Below are positions 1 through 5,786 of a DNA stretch of 10,517 bases, one piece after another. Made by a program: the position numbers and the translations under genes. The stretch is taken from NCBI GenBank assembly GCA_021798135.1, contig JAJZYI010000103.1, forward strand, positions 1 through 10,517, given 5' to 3'. The stretch comes from Actinomycetes bacterium (GTDB taxonomy: Bacteria > Actinomycetota > Acidimicrobiia > Acidimicrobiales > UBA8190). Position 1 is the stretch's first letter. The number at the start of each line of letters is the position of its first letter. The notes beneath the pieces were generated by a model. That model worked only from the letters and a program-made list of their open reading frames with translations, had not been told where the DNA came from and ran no database searches.

Positions 1-1241
1 ACGAAGCGCCGCTCGCCCAGGTCACCGTCGACCAGCTCCACGTCGTCGTCGGCGGCCGGGAAGCCGATGACCTGGATCTTCACGTCGTACTGGTCCGACC
101 ACACGTAGGGCACGGGGTCGAATGCCGCCGCCGCGGCACGACCGGCGAGCAGGCTCCGGGCGGCAGCGACCCCCTGCTCCGAGGCGTTGGTCCAGTGCTC
201 CAGCCGCACGGTCGTCGCGGTGCCGTGCCGCGGCCAGCGGGCGACGTCGCCGGCCACGACGACCCCGTCGGCCGCGTGCAGGGTGGCATCGGCCTCCACG
301 CCGTCGTGCAGCGACAGGCCGCTGCCAGCCAGCCAGCCCGTGGCGGGCACCACACCCACCCCGACGACCACCGCGTCGGCGCCCACGACCGAGCCGTCGT
401 CGAGCTCCACGCCGGCGACGGGCGCCGGGCCGGCCGGCCCGCCGTCGCCGGCGGCCGCCGCGGCCTCGGCCAGGGACCCGAGGGCCACCCGGGTGCCGTC
501 GGCGAGCAGCAGCGCACCGGCGCCGGTGCCGGTCCGGACGTCGACGCCGTGGGCCGAGTGCAGCTCCGAGCACACCCGCCCGATCCGCTCGCCGAGCGCC
601 CGGGCCAGCGGCGCGGCGAGCGGCTCGACCACGGTGACCGCTGCGCCGAGCCCCGTGGCCGTGGCGGCCACCTCCGATCCGATGAAGCCGGCCCCCACCA
701 CGACGACCCGTCGCGGCGCACGGCCCCCGACAGGAGCGCCGCCACCGGCCCGCGCACCGCCGCCGGGTGCGCGGTCGCCGGGCGCGGGCTCCGGCCGGCC
801 GAGCGACGCTGCCAGGCGGTCGGCGTCGCCGATCGTGCGCAGCACGTGCACCCCGGGGATCCCGGCTGCCCCGGCGAACGTGCGGGGGACCGCTCCCGTG
901 GCGACCACCAGGCCGTCCCAGCCGAGCACCTCGCCGTCGGCGAGGGTGACGGACCGGCCGGCGACGTCGCACGCCACCGCCGGCACGCCGAGGCGGAGGT
1001 CGAGACCGAGCTCGTCGAACGCCTCGTCGCGCCGCAGGCACAGCCGTTCGCGGCCCCACGTGCCGGCCAGGTACTGCTTGGAGAGCGGCGGCCGGTCGTA
1101 GGGGCGGTGGGCCTCCGCCCCGACGAGCACCAGCCGGCCCCGGAACCCGTCGCCCCGCAGGGTCTCGGCGGCGCGCAGGCCGGCGAGCCCAGCGCCGGCC
1201 ACGACCACGGTGGCGGACTCGTCGGTGCGCAGCGGTGCCAT
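1..1241 (-). CDS. FAD/NAD(P)H ferredoxin-reductase-type oxidoreductase, 3' end cut by window edge
   Basis: In this family electrons pass from NAD(P)H through FAD to a small [2Fe-2S] ferredoxin or rubredoxin that feeds a P450 or oxygenase. The frame from ATG 1241 gives 413 whole codons with no stop before the left edge. Visible are the first Rossmann motif GAGLAG (16-21), the FAD-side motif RPYDRPPLSK (46-55), VVATGA (112-117), a second NAD(P)-binding Rossmann motif GAGFIGSE (183-190), and VVAGDVARW (328-336), the usual FAD-closing ATG/GD segment. VWSDQYDVKIQVIG (380-393) is typical of the C-terminal reductase domain of ferredoxin reductases. That domain is truncated, so perhaps some 40 residues are missing. 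Two low-complexity insertions are odd: about 148-176 and about 253-275, both rich in Gly, Ala and Pro. No ferredoxin gene is in view; a partner may lie past the edge. The start follows a -10 box directly and has no ribosome binding site. Confidence 0.9.
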   Translation of the reverse strand, partial: MAPLRTDESATVVVAGAGLAGLRAAETLRGDGFRGRLVLVGAEAHRPYDRPPLSKQYLAGTWGRERLCLRRDEAFDELGLDLRLGVPAVACDVAGRSVTLADGEVLGWDGLVVATGAVPRTFAGAAGIPGVHVLRTIGDADRLAASLGRPEPAPGDRAPGGGARAGGGAPVGGRAPRRVVVVGAGFIGSEVAATATGLGAAVTVVEPLAAPLARALGERIGRVCSELHSAHGVDVRTGTGAGALLLADGTRVALGSLAEAAAAAGDGGPAGPAPVAGVELDDGSVVGADAVVVGVGVVPATGWLAGSGLSLHDGVEADATLHAADGVVVAGDVARWPRHGTATTVRLEHWTNASEQGVAAARSLLAGRAAAAAFDPVPYVWSDQYDVKIQVIGFPAADDDVELVDGDLGERRF

Positions 1242-1249
1242 GGGGGCCG

Positions 1250-1255
1250 ACCCTA
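1250..1255 (-). promoter_or_regulatory. -10 box TAGGGT for a leaderless start of the ferredoxin reductase gene
   Basis: On the minus strand TAGGGT fits the actinobacterial -10 pattern TANNNT and lies 8 nt before ATG 1241, so transcription would begin at or next to the start codon. No purine-rich ribosome binding site lies between. I see no good -35 hexamer; that region is occupied by the 15-bp tandem repeats. The same arrangement occurs before two other genes here, which raises confidence. Confidence 0.5.
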
Positions 1256-1256
1256 C

Positions 1257-1331
1257 CGCCAACTCCCCCGCCGCCAGCTCCCCCGCCGCCAGCTCCCCCG
1301 CCGCCAGCTCCCCCTCCGCCGGCTCGCCGGC
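1257..1331. repeat. 15-bp tandem repeat, five units, abutting a promoter
   Basis: The unit is CGCCAGCTCCCCCGC on the plus strand. Units at 1272 and 1287 are identical, those at 1257 and 1302 differ by one base each, and the fifth (1317-1331) is degenerate. The array fills nearly all of the space between the stop of the hydrolase gene (1334) and the -10 box of the reductase gene (1250-1255). It would therefore cover the -35 and upstream promoter region. Copy-number change would alter promoter spacing upstream but not the core. Confidence 0.9.
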
Positions 1332-1333
1332 GG

Positions 1334-2080
1334 TCAGCGCCCGCCGAACATGGCCAGCCACTGCTCGGGCGTGCCGATGCGGTAGGCGACGTTGCGCTCG
1401 CGGACGGCGCCCATGGCGCCCGACGACTCGGGCGAGTAGCGGTGGCCCGGGTAGAGGACCGTGTCGTCCTCGAAGCGGGCGAGCCGCGTCGTGAGCGACT
1501 CGTAGAGCTCCTCGGCGCTGCCGCCCGGCAGGTCGGTCCGGCCGCACCCGTCGAGGAACAGCGTGTCGCCGGACACGAGCCGGCCGTCGACGGCGAAGCA
1601 CTGGCTCCCCGGGGTGTGCCCCGGCGTGTGCACCAGCTCCACGGGGATGCCGCCGACGGTCACCACGTCGCCGCTGGCGTGGGCGGCGAGGTCGCCGGCC
1701 GCGACCCCGGCCGACCGCACGACCCACGGCACCTCGGCCTGCTGGACGTGGACGGGCACCTGCACGTGCTCGAGCAGCTCGGCGACGCCTTCGACCGGCG
1801 TGCCCATCAGGTCGCCGCCGACGTGGTCGGGGTGGTAGTGGGTGGCGAGCACGCCGGTGCACCGCATGCCGTCGGCGCCCAGGAGCTCCAGGAGCTCCCC
1901 GACGGCGTAGGCGGGGTCGACCAGCACCGCCTCGCCGGTGCGGCGGTCGCCGATGGCGTACACGAAGTTGGCCATCTGCGCGGCGACGCCGCTGCTGCGG
2001 GCGAAGTCACGCCCGGCCAGGAGCTGGCGGAAGTAGAGCGGCGTGGCGCCGGCACCCGGCCCCGTCGGTCGATGGTCCAT
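1334..2080 (-). CDS. MBL-fold metallo-hydrolase (glyoxalase II / persulfide dioxygenase-like)
   Basis: A 248-residue metallo-beta-lactamase-fold enzyme. All expected metal ligands are present: THYHPDH (80-86; H81, H83, D85, H86), H155 in TPGHTPGS, D172 in SGDTLF, and H213 in YPGH. GCGRTDLPGGS (178-188) resembles the GCGRTD stretch of ETHE1-type persulfide dioxygenases and the GRTD(F/L)PGGS stretch of YcbL-type glyoxalase II. The substrate is probably a glutathione- or other low-molecular-weight thiol adduct; which one cannot be told from sequence. The length suits the short forms without a C-terminal helical domain. ATG 2080 lies 6 nt after a -10-like TACCAT, suggesting a leaderless transcript of its own, although it follows the deformylase gene by only 48 bp. 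The C-terminal NVAYRIGTPEQWLAMFG is not needed for the metal site. No sulfur-metabolism neighbour is visible, so the function stays general. Confidence 0.92.
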   Translation of the reverse strand: MDHRPTGPGAGATPLYFRQLLAGRDFARSSGVAAQMANFVYAIGDRRTGEAVLVDPAYAVGELLELLGADGMRCTGVLATHYHPDHVGGDLMGTPVEGVAELLEHVQVPVHVQQAEVPWVVRSAGVAAGDLAAHASGDVVTVGGIPVELVHTPGHTPGSQCFAVDGRLVSGDTLFLDGCGRTDLPGGSAEELYESLTTRLARFEDDTVLYPGHRYSPESSGAMGAVRERNVAYRIGTPEQWLAMFGGR

Positions 2081-2086
2081 GGTCGC

Positions 2087-2092
2087 ATGGTA
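2087..2092 (-). promoter_or_regulatory. -10 box TACCAT for a leaderless start of the MBL-fold gene
   Basis: On the minus strand TACCAT matches TANNNT and ends 6 nt before ATG 2080, the spacing expected when transcription starts at the start codon. No ribosome binding site is present. A perfect 14-bp palindrome, GGCCCGGCCGGGCC (2103-2116), lies just upstream, near the -35 side. It could be an operator, a weak terminator for the deformylase transcript, or chance in such G+C-rich DNA. Confidence 0.5.
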
Positions 2093-2128
2093 CGGCGCAC
2101 GCGGCCCGGCCGGGCCACGCCGCCACCG

Positions 2129-2629
2129 TCAGCGGTAGACCTTGCGGGGGAACACCGCGTGGGGGCCGGCGACGCGGTCGAGGAACAGCAGGCCGTCGAG
2201 GTGGTCGAGCTCGTGCTGCACGGCCCGGGCCTCGAAGGCGTCGACCCGCAGCTCCCGGCGGGTGCCGTCGACGTCCAGGCCCGCCACCGTCAACCACGTG
2301 GCCCGGGCCACGTCGCCGGTCAGCTCCGGGACCGACATGCAGCCCTCGCGGGCGACCTCCGCCGGGCCGCGCTCGACGATCTCGGGGTCGAACAGCACGA
2401 ACGCCCCGTGACAGGAGCGCGCCTTGCGGTGGCCGGTGACGTCGACGGCGAACGCCCGGCGGCCCACGCCGATCTGCGGCGCCGCCAGCCCCACGCACGC
2501 GGGCGAGGCGGCCATCGTCTGCAACAGGTCCTCGGCGAGCGCCCTGGCCTCGGCGTCGACGGTCCCCACGGGCGCCGACGGCGTCGTGAGCACGTCGTGG
2601 GGCAACGTGAGCACGTGGCGGACCGTCAT
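2129..2629 (-). CDS. def: Peptide deformylase
   Basis: Removes the formyl group from the initiator methionine of new proteins, in the cytoplasm at the ribosome exit. The 166-residue protein has all three signature motifs: GLAAPQIGV (47-55), EGCMSVPE (95-102, with metal ligand C97) and QHELDHLDG (138-146, HExxH with H139, E140 and H143). The second motif has Met where EGCLSVP is more common. GHRKARSCHGAF (66-77), just before it, looks like a subgroup feature also seen in other actinobacterial deformylases. ATG 2629 gives the normal length and lies 14 nt after the stop of the upstream ACT-domain gene, so the two are very likely co-transcribed. A longer reading of the same frame into the upstream gene is a shadow. 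There is no fmt or fmu neighbour in this window. Confidence 0.96.
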   Translation of the reverse strand: MTVRHVLTLPHDVLTTPSAPVGTVDAEARALAEDLLQTMAASPACVGLAAPQIGVGRRAFAVDVTGHRKARSCHGAFVLFDPEIVERGPAEVAREGCMSVPELTGDVARATWLTVAGLDVDGTRRELRVDAFEARAVQHELDHLDGLLFLDRVAGPHAVFPRKVYR

Positions 2630-2643
2630 CGGTGCGACCCCAC

Positions 2644-3225
2644 TCAGAGCAGGTCGGACTCGTCGGGCCGCAGGGTGCAGTGCACGCCGACGGCGGTGGC
2701 GGCACGGCGCACCGCGTCGGCGACCTCCTCCGCCCGTTCCGCCGGCAGCGTGGCGCGGATCGTGAGCACGTACACCGGAGCGTCGGGCTCGCCGACCAGG
2801 TGCGTCACCAGGTCGACGACGTTGCCGCCCCCCGCAGCCAGCGCCTCGGTGACGGCGTGGACGATGCCGGGGTGGTCGGCGCCGTGGACCGCGATCGTCC
2901 AGGCGGACACCGGACCGGGCTCCACCGCACCGCCCGCCGCCGGGCCGCCCTCCTGCGCGCCGGCGCCGCCGCCTTCGGCCTCGTGCAGCGGCCGCACCAC
3001 CACGACCAGGCCGAGGCGCAGCGCGACGTCGTCGAGGCGGCGCTCCAGGTCCTCGGCCGACGTGCCCGGCGGTGCCGACACCACCAGCACCATGGCGAAC
3101 TGGCCGCGGAGGATCGCCATGGTCGAATCCTCGAGGTTGCACCCGGCATCCTCGAGCGCACCCGACACGGCGGCGACGATCCCCGGGCGGTCGGCGCCGA
3201 CGGCACTGAGCGAGAAGCGGGTCAC
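2644..3225 (-). CDS. Two-ACT-domain protein, GcvR-like
   Basis: A 193-residue protein made of two ACT domains, which usually bind amino acids at their interfaces. Domain 1 covers about 3-80 with GADRPGIVAAV (10-20); domain 2 covers about 108-188 with GADHPGIVHAV (115-125). They are joined by a Gly/Ala/Glu-rich linker (82-106). There is no DNA-binding or catalytic domain. The layout matches GcvR, the glycine-cleavage regulator of enterobacteria that works by protein contact; whether this protein does the same is unknown. GTG 3225 is the only reasonable start, because an in-frame TGA lies two codons upstream (3232-3234) and the first beta strand begins immediately. It is the first gene of a minus-strand group, 14 nt ahead of the deformylase gene. 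Confidence 0.88.
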   Translation of the reverse strand: MTRFSLSAVGADRPGIVAAVSGALEDAGCNLEDSTMAILRGQFAMVLVVSAPPGTSAEDLERRLDDVALRLGLVVVVRPLHEAEGGGAGAQEGGPAAGGAVEPGPVSAWTIAVHGADHPGIVHAVTEALAAGGGNVVDLVTHLVGEPDAPVYVLTIRATLPAERAEEVADAVRRAATAVGVHCTLRPDESDLL

Positions 3226-3233
3226 GGCCGATC

Positions 3234-3239
3234 ACGCTA
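3234..3239 (-). promoter_or_regulatory. -10 box TAGCGT for a leaderless start of the ACT-domain gene
   Basis: TAGCGT on the minus strand fits TANNNT and lies 8 nt before GTG 3225, with no ribosome binding site between. It is one of very few TA dinucleotides in the whole divergent region 3226-3452. This is probably the main promoter for the ACT-domain/deformylase pair. No convincing -35 element is visible. Confidence 0.5.
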
Positions 3240-3442
3240 GCGCCGGGGACGCGCGCCGCCGCGCCGGCGCCCTGCGGCCCGCCCGGCTCTCGGGCTCCGG
3301 GTGGAGCTCGTGTGCAGATCCCCTGCCACCCGCCAGCGCTCCACACCGCCTCCACGTCGTCTCCGTCGCACGTCCACGGCGTCCCGGTTGGCTCGTCACC
3401 GGGCCGGGGCCAGTGCCCGGTCCCGGCGACACCATCCCTGCT

Positions 3443-3447
3443 GGAGG
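3443..3447 (+). promoter_or_regulatory. Ribosome binding site GGAGG that fixes the start of the FAD oxidase
   Basis: A full GGAGG core lies 5 nt before ATG 3453. It settles the start against GTG 3312 further upstream in the same frame, whose extra 47 codons read as low-complexity sequence. The divergent region 3226-3452 otherwise holds the -10 box of the ACT gene and a weak 7-bp hairpin (3398-3404 with 3415-3421). I could not find a promoter for the oxidase. Confidence 0.8.
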
Positions 3448-3452
3448 CAGTC

Positions 3453-4862
3453 ATGAGCTCCTCGCCCACCCAGAGCCCCGGCGGCCGCCGCGCCCGGTTC
3501 GACGAGCTGCGGGCGCGGGTGTCCGGGACGGTCGCCGAGCGGCACGAGCCGAGCTACGACGAGCTGGTGACGCCGTGGAACCTCGCCGTGGCGATGCGGC
3601 CGGCCGCCGTCGTGGCGCCGCTGTCCGCCGCGGACGTGGCCACGGCGGTCGCCTTCGCCCGGGCCCACGACATGACCGTCGGCGTGCAGGCCACCGGGCA
3701 CGGCGCCGTGAGCTCGCTGGCAGGGCACGTCCTGCTCGCCACGCGGCACCTCGACGAGGTGGCGGTGCACCCCGAGCAGGGCTGGGCGCGCGTCGGTGCC
3801 GGGGTGCGGTGGACGCGGGTCATCGAGGAGGCGGCGCGCTGCGGGCTGGCCCCGCTCAACGGCTCCTCGCCCGACGTCGGCGTGGTCGGCTACACCACCG
3901 GCGGCGGGGTGGGCCCGATGGCCCGCACGTTCGGCCTGGCGGCCGACCGCGTCCGCGCCTTCGACGTCGTGACCGGCGACGGCGTGCTGCGGCGGGTCAC
4001 CCCCCGGGAGCACCCCGATCTCTTCTTCGCGCTGCGCGGCGGCAAGGGCGCCGGCGGGATCGTCACGGCCGTCGAGCTCGACCTGCTGCCGCTGGCCAGC
4101 TTCTACGGCGGCGCGCTCTACTTCGCCGGCGAGGACGCGCCGGGGGTCGTCGACCGCTGGCGGGCATGGTCGCGGACGCTGCCCGAGCAGGCGACCACCT
4201 CGTTCGCCATCCTGCAGGTGCCACCCGACGCGCCCGGCACCCCGCCCCCGCTCGCCGGCCGGATGGCGATCGGCGTCCGCTTCCTGTGGGTCGGCGACCC
4301 GCAGCACGGGGCACGGCTGCTCGACGAGATGCGTGCCGCCGCGCCCGTGCTGCTCGACGACGCAGCCGTCAAGCCGTACACGAAGGTGGGGTCGGTCCAC
4401 GCCGACCCCGTCGACCCGCTGCCGGGCCACGAGGAGGGCATGCTCCTCACCGACCTCACCGACGAAGCCGCGGCGCGGCTGCTGGCCGTGGCCGGGCCCG
4501 GCTCCGGGTCCCCGCAGCTCATGGTGGAGGTGCGCCAGCTCGGCGGGGCGTACGCCCGCGAAGCCGACCACCCCTGCGCGTTCACCCACCGCGACGCCGC
4601 CTTCAGCGTGCTGGCGGTGGGCATCGCCCTCGACCCCGCCGTCGTCCCGCACGCGCGGTGGCTGTGCACGGCGCTGGCCGATTGGGACACCGGCGGCATC
4701 TGGCCGAACCACGGCCCGCCGCACGACGCGACCAGCGCACGGCGTGCGTACGACGAGCCCACGCTCGCCCGCCTGGCCGCAGTCGCCGAGCGGTACGACC
4801 CCGACGGCGTGCTCGCCGCCGCCGCCTTCGCTCGCAGGTCCGCGCCCGCAGCCAGGACGTGA
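3453..4862 (+). CDS. FAD-binding oxidoreductase, berberine bridge enzyme-like
   Basis: A 469-residue flavin oxidase or dehydrogenase of the PCMH/BBE family, which oxidises sugars, alcohols or secondary metabolites. The FAD domain begins after about residue 45 (WNLAVAMRPAAVV). QATGHGAVS (79-87) supplies H83, the position that forms the covalent histidyl-FAD bond in this family. SSPDVGVVGYTTGGGVG (138-154) is the second FAD loop; the Cys that makes the second bond in bicovalent members is replaced here by Ser (about S139), so only a single covalent link is expected. FFALRGGKGAGGIVT (191-205) is the usual pyrophosphate loop. The C-terminal BBE motif is YDPDGVLAAAAF, near 451-462, lacking the usual Asn. 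There is no signal peptide, so it is probably cytoplasmic. It appears to be a single-gene transcript: divergent from the ACT gene and followed immediately by a strong stem-loop. The substrate cannot be deduced. Confidence 0.93.
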   Translation: MSSSPTQSPGGRRARFDELRARVSGTVAERHEPSYDELVTPWNLAVAMRPAAVVAPLSAADVATAVAFARAHDMTVGVQATGHGAVSSLAGHVLLATRHLDEVAVHPEQGWARVGAGVRWTRVIEEAARCGLAPLNGSSPDVGVVGYTTGGGVGPMARTFGLAADRVRAFDVVTGDGVLRRVTPREHPDLFFALRGGKGAGGIVTAVELDLLPLASFYGGALYFAGEDAPGVVDRWRAWSRTLPEQATTSFAILQVPPDAPGTPPPLAGRMAIGVRFLWVGDPQHGARLLDEMRAAAPVLLDDAAVKPYTKVGSVHADPVDPLPGHEEGMLLTDLTDEAAARLLAVAGPGSGSPQLMVEVRQLGGAYAREADHPCAFTHRDAAFSVLAVGIALDPAVVPHARWLCTALADWDTGGIWPNHGPPHDATSARRAYDEPTLARLAAVAERYDPDGVLAAAAFARRSAPAART

Positions 4863-4863
4863 C

Positions 4864-4916
4864 CCGGTGTGACGCTCGGGCCGGCCCGGCCCGGCCCGGC
4901 CCGAGCGTCACACCGG
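4864..4916 (+). terminator. Perfect 21-bp stem-loop just after the FAD oxidase stop codon
   Basis: The arms 4864-4884 and 4896-4916 are exact reverse complements with an 11-nt loop (4885-4895) of GGCCC-type repeats. The stem starts one base after the TGA at 4860-4862. No T-run follows, so it would be the T-less actinobacterial terminator type or an mRNA 3'-end stabiliser. Since the next gene runs in the same direction, it probably separates the oxidase transcript from the response regulator/kinase operon. Confidence 0.75.
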
Positions 4917-4920
4917 CGAG

Positions 4921-4962
4921 CGGCGACGGGCAACCGGCGACGGGCGACAGGCGACAGCCGGA
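4921..4962. repeat. 14-bp imperfect tandem repeat, about three units
   Basis: Units start at 4921 (CGGCGACGGGCAAC), 4935 (one base different) and 4949 (more diverged: AGGCGACAGCCGGA). It lies between the stem-loop and the 18-bp array, in the untranslated space before the response regulator. The region contains no recognisable gene. Confidence 0.65.
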
Positions 4963-5003
4963 TGGGAGACTGCCCTGTAGGGGCCGGCCGGGCGGCCCCT
5001 GAG

Positions 5004-5075
5004 GCGGCCACGCCGGGAAGGGCGGCCACGCCGGGAAGGGCGGCCACGCCGGGAAGGGCGGCCACGCCGGGAAGG
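5004..5075. repeat. Four identical 18-bp tandem repeats ahead of the response regulator
   Basis: The unit GCGGCCACGCCGGGAAGG occurs four times without a mismatch (5004, 5022, 5040, 5058). Each ends in the purine-rich GGGAAGG, which resembles a weak ribosome binding site, and the last ends 12 nt before the chosen GTG. The array is in frame with the response regulator without a stop; read as protein each unit gives AATPGR, and the frame stays open back to ATG 4962. I treat it as untranslated because response regulators do not carry such an extension. Perfect identity suggests recent expansion. Confidence 0.92.
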
Positions 5076-5087
5076 GTGGTGCGATCG

Positions 5088-5786
5088 GTGTCCGCGGTGG
5101 TGCTCGTGGTCGAGGACGAGCTGAAGCTCCGCGACCTGCTGCGGTCGTACCTCGAACGGGAAGGCCACCAGGTGCTCACCACGGCCTCGGGCGCCGAGGC
5201 CATCGGCATGGCCCGCTCGGCGGCGCCGGACCTGGTCGTCCTCGACCTCCGCCTGCCGGACGTGCCCGGCGAGGAGGTCGCCCGCGAGGTCCGGGCGTTC
5301 TCCGACGTGCCGATCCTGATGCTGACGGCCAAGACGGCCGAGGAGGATCGGATCCGGGGGCTCGAAGCCGGCGCCGACGACTACCTGACCAAGCCGTTCA
5401 GCCCTCGAGAGCTGGTCCTGCGCGTCCAGGCGGTCCTGCGCCGGGGCCGGGCGGCGGCAGCGGTGCAGGCGCCGTCGAGTTTCGGCGGCGGGGAGCTGGT
5501 CATCGACGAGGACCGCCGGCAGGTCACCGTCCGCGGCCAGGGCGTCGAGCTCACGCCCACCGAGTGGGGCCTGCTCACCGCGCTGGCCCGCAGCCCCGGC
5601 CGGGTGTACTCGCGCTACGAGCTGGTGAACCGGGTGCGCGGCTACGAGTTCGAGGGCTACGAGCGGACCGTCGACTCGCACGTGAAGAACCTGCGCCGCA
5701 AGATCGAGGCCGACACGCGCCACCCCCGCATCGTCGTCACCGTGCTCGGTGGCGGCTACCGGCTCGGCCTGGCCCGGGATGGCTGA
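5088..5786 (+). CDS. OmpR/PhoB-family response regulator
   Basis: A cytoplasmic DNA-binding regulator activated by phosphorylation. The receiver domain (about 4-118) has the acidic pocket E9-D10, phospho-acceptor D53 in VVLDLRLPD, T80 in LMLTAK and K102 in TKPF. After a short linker, the winged-helix domain (about 134-228) shows ELTPTEWGLL (154-163), RTVDSHVKNLRRKIE (193-207) and VLGGGYRL (219-226), typical of OmpR/PhoB proteins. The length of 232 residues is normal. The start is uncertain: in-frame GTG codons lie at 5076, 5079, 5088 and 5097, and an in-frame ATG at 4962 would add the repeat-encoded stretch. I chose 5088 for its spacing from the purine-rich GGAAGGGTGG and for a normal N-terminus. 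It overlaps the kinase gene by 8 bp and is surely its partner. Targets are unknown; the upstream repeats could be self-regulatory sites, but nothing shows this. Confidence 0.94.
   Translation: MSAVVLVVEDELKLRDLLRSYLEREGHQVLTTASGAEAIGMARSAAPDLVVLDLRLPDVPGEEVAREVRAFSDVPILMLTAKTAEEDRIRGLEAGADDYLTKPFSPRELVLRVQAVLRRGRAAAAVQAPSSFGGGELVIDEDRRQVTVRGQGVELTPTEWGLLTALARSPGRVYSRYELVNRVRGYEFEGYERTVDSHVKNLRRKIEADTRHPRIVVTVLGGGYRLGLARDG

Noticed and set aside
3312..3452. N-terminal extension of the FAD oxidase from GTG 3312
   Set aside because: The extra 47 residues are unstructured and resemble no family member, while ATG 3453 has a full GGAGG at good spacing.
4868..4912. TGTGA and TCACA resembling a CRP/FNR half-site pair
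   Set aside because: They are 35 nt apart as parts of the 21-bp stem, not the 6 nt required for such a site.
1235..5002. A 1255-residue open frame on the plus strand
   Set aside because: It runs antisense through four clear genes and then across the oxidase in another frame; it is Arg/Ala/Gly/Pro-rich with no domain. Long shadow frames are expected at this G+C content.
4962..5087. Response regulator starting at ATG 4962 with a repeated AATPGR N-terminus
   Set aside because: The frame is open, but receivers begin within a few residues of the first strand. The stretch is only the 18-bp array read as protein.
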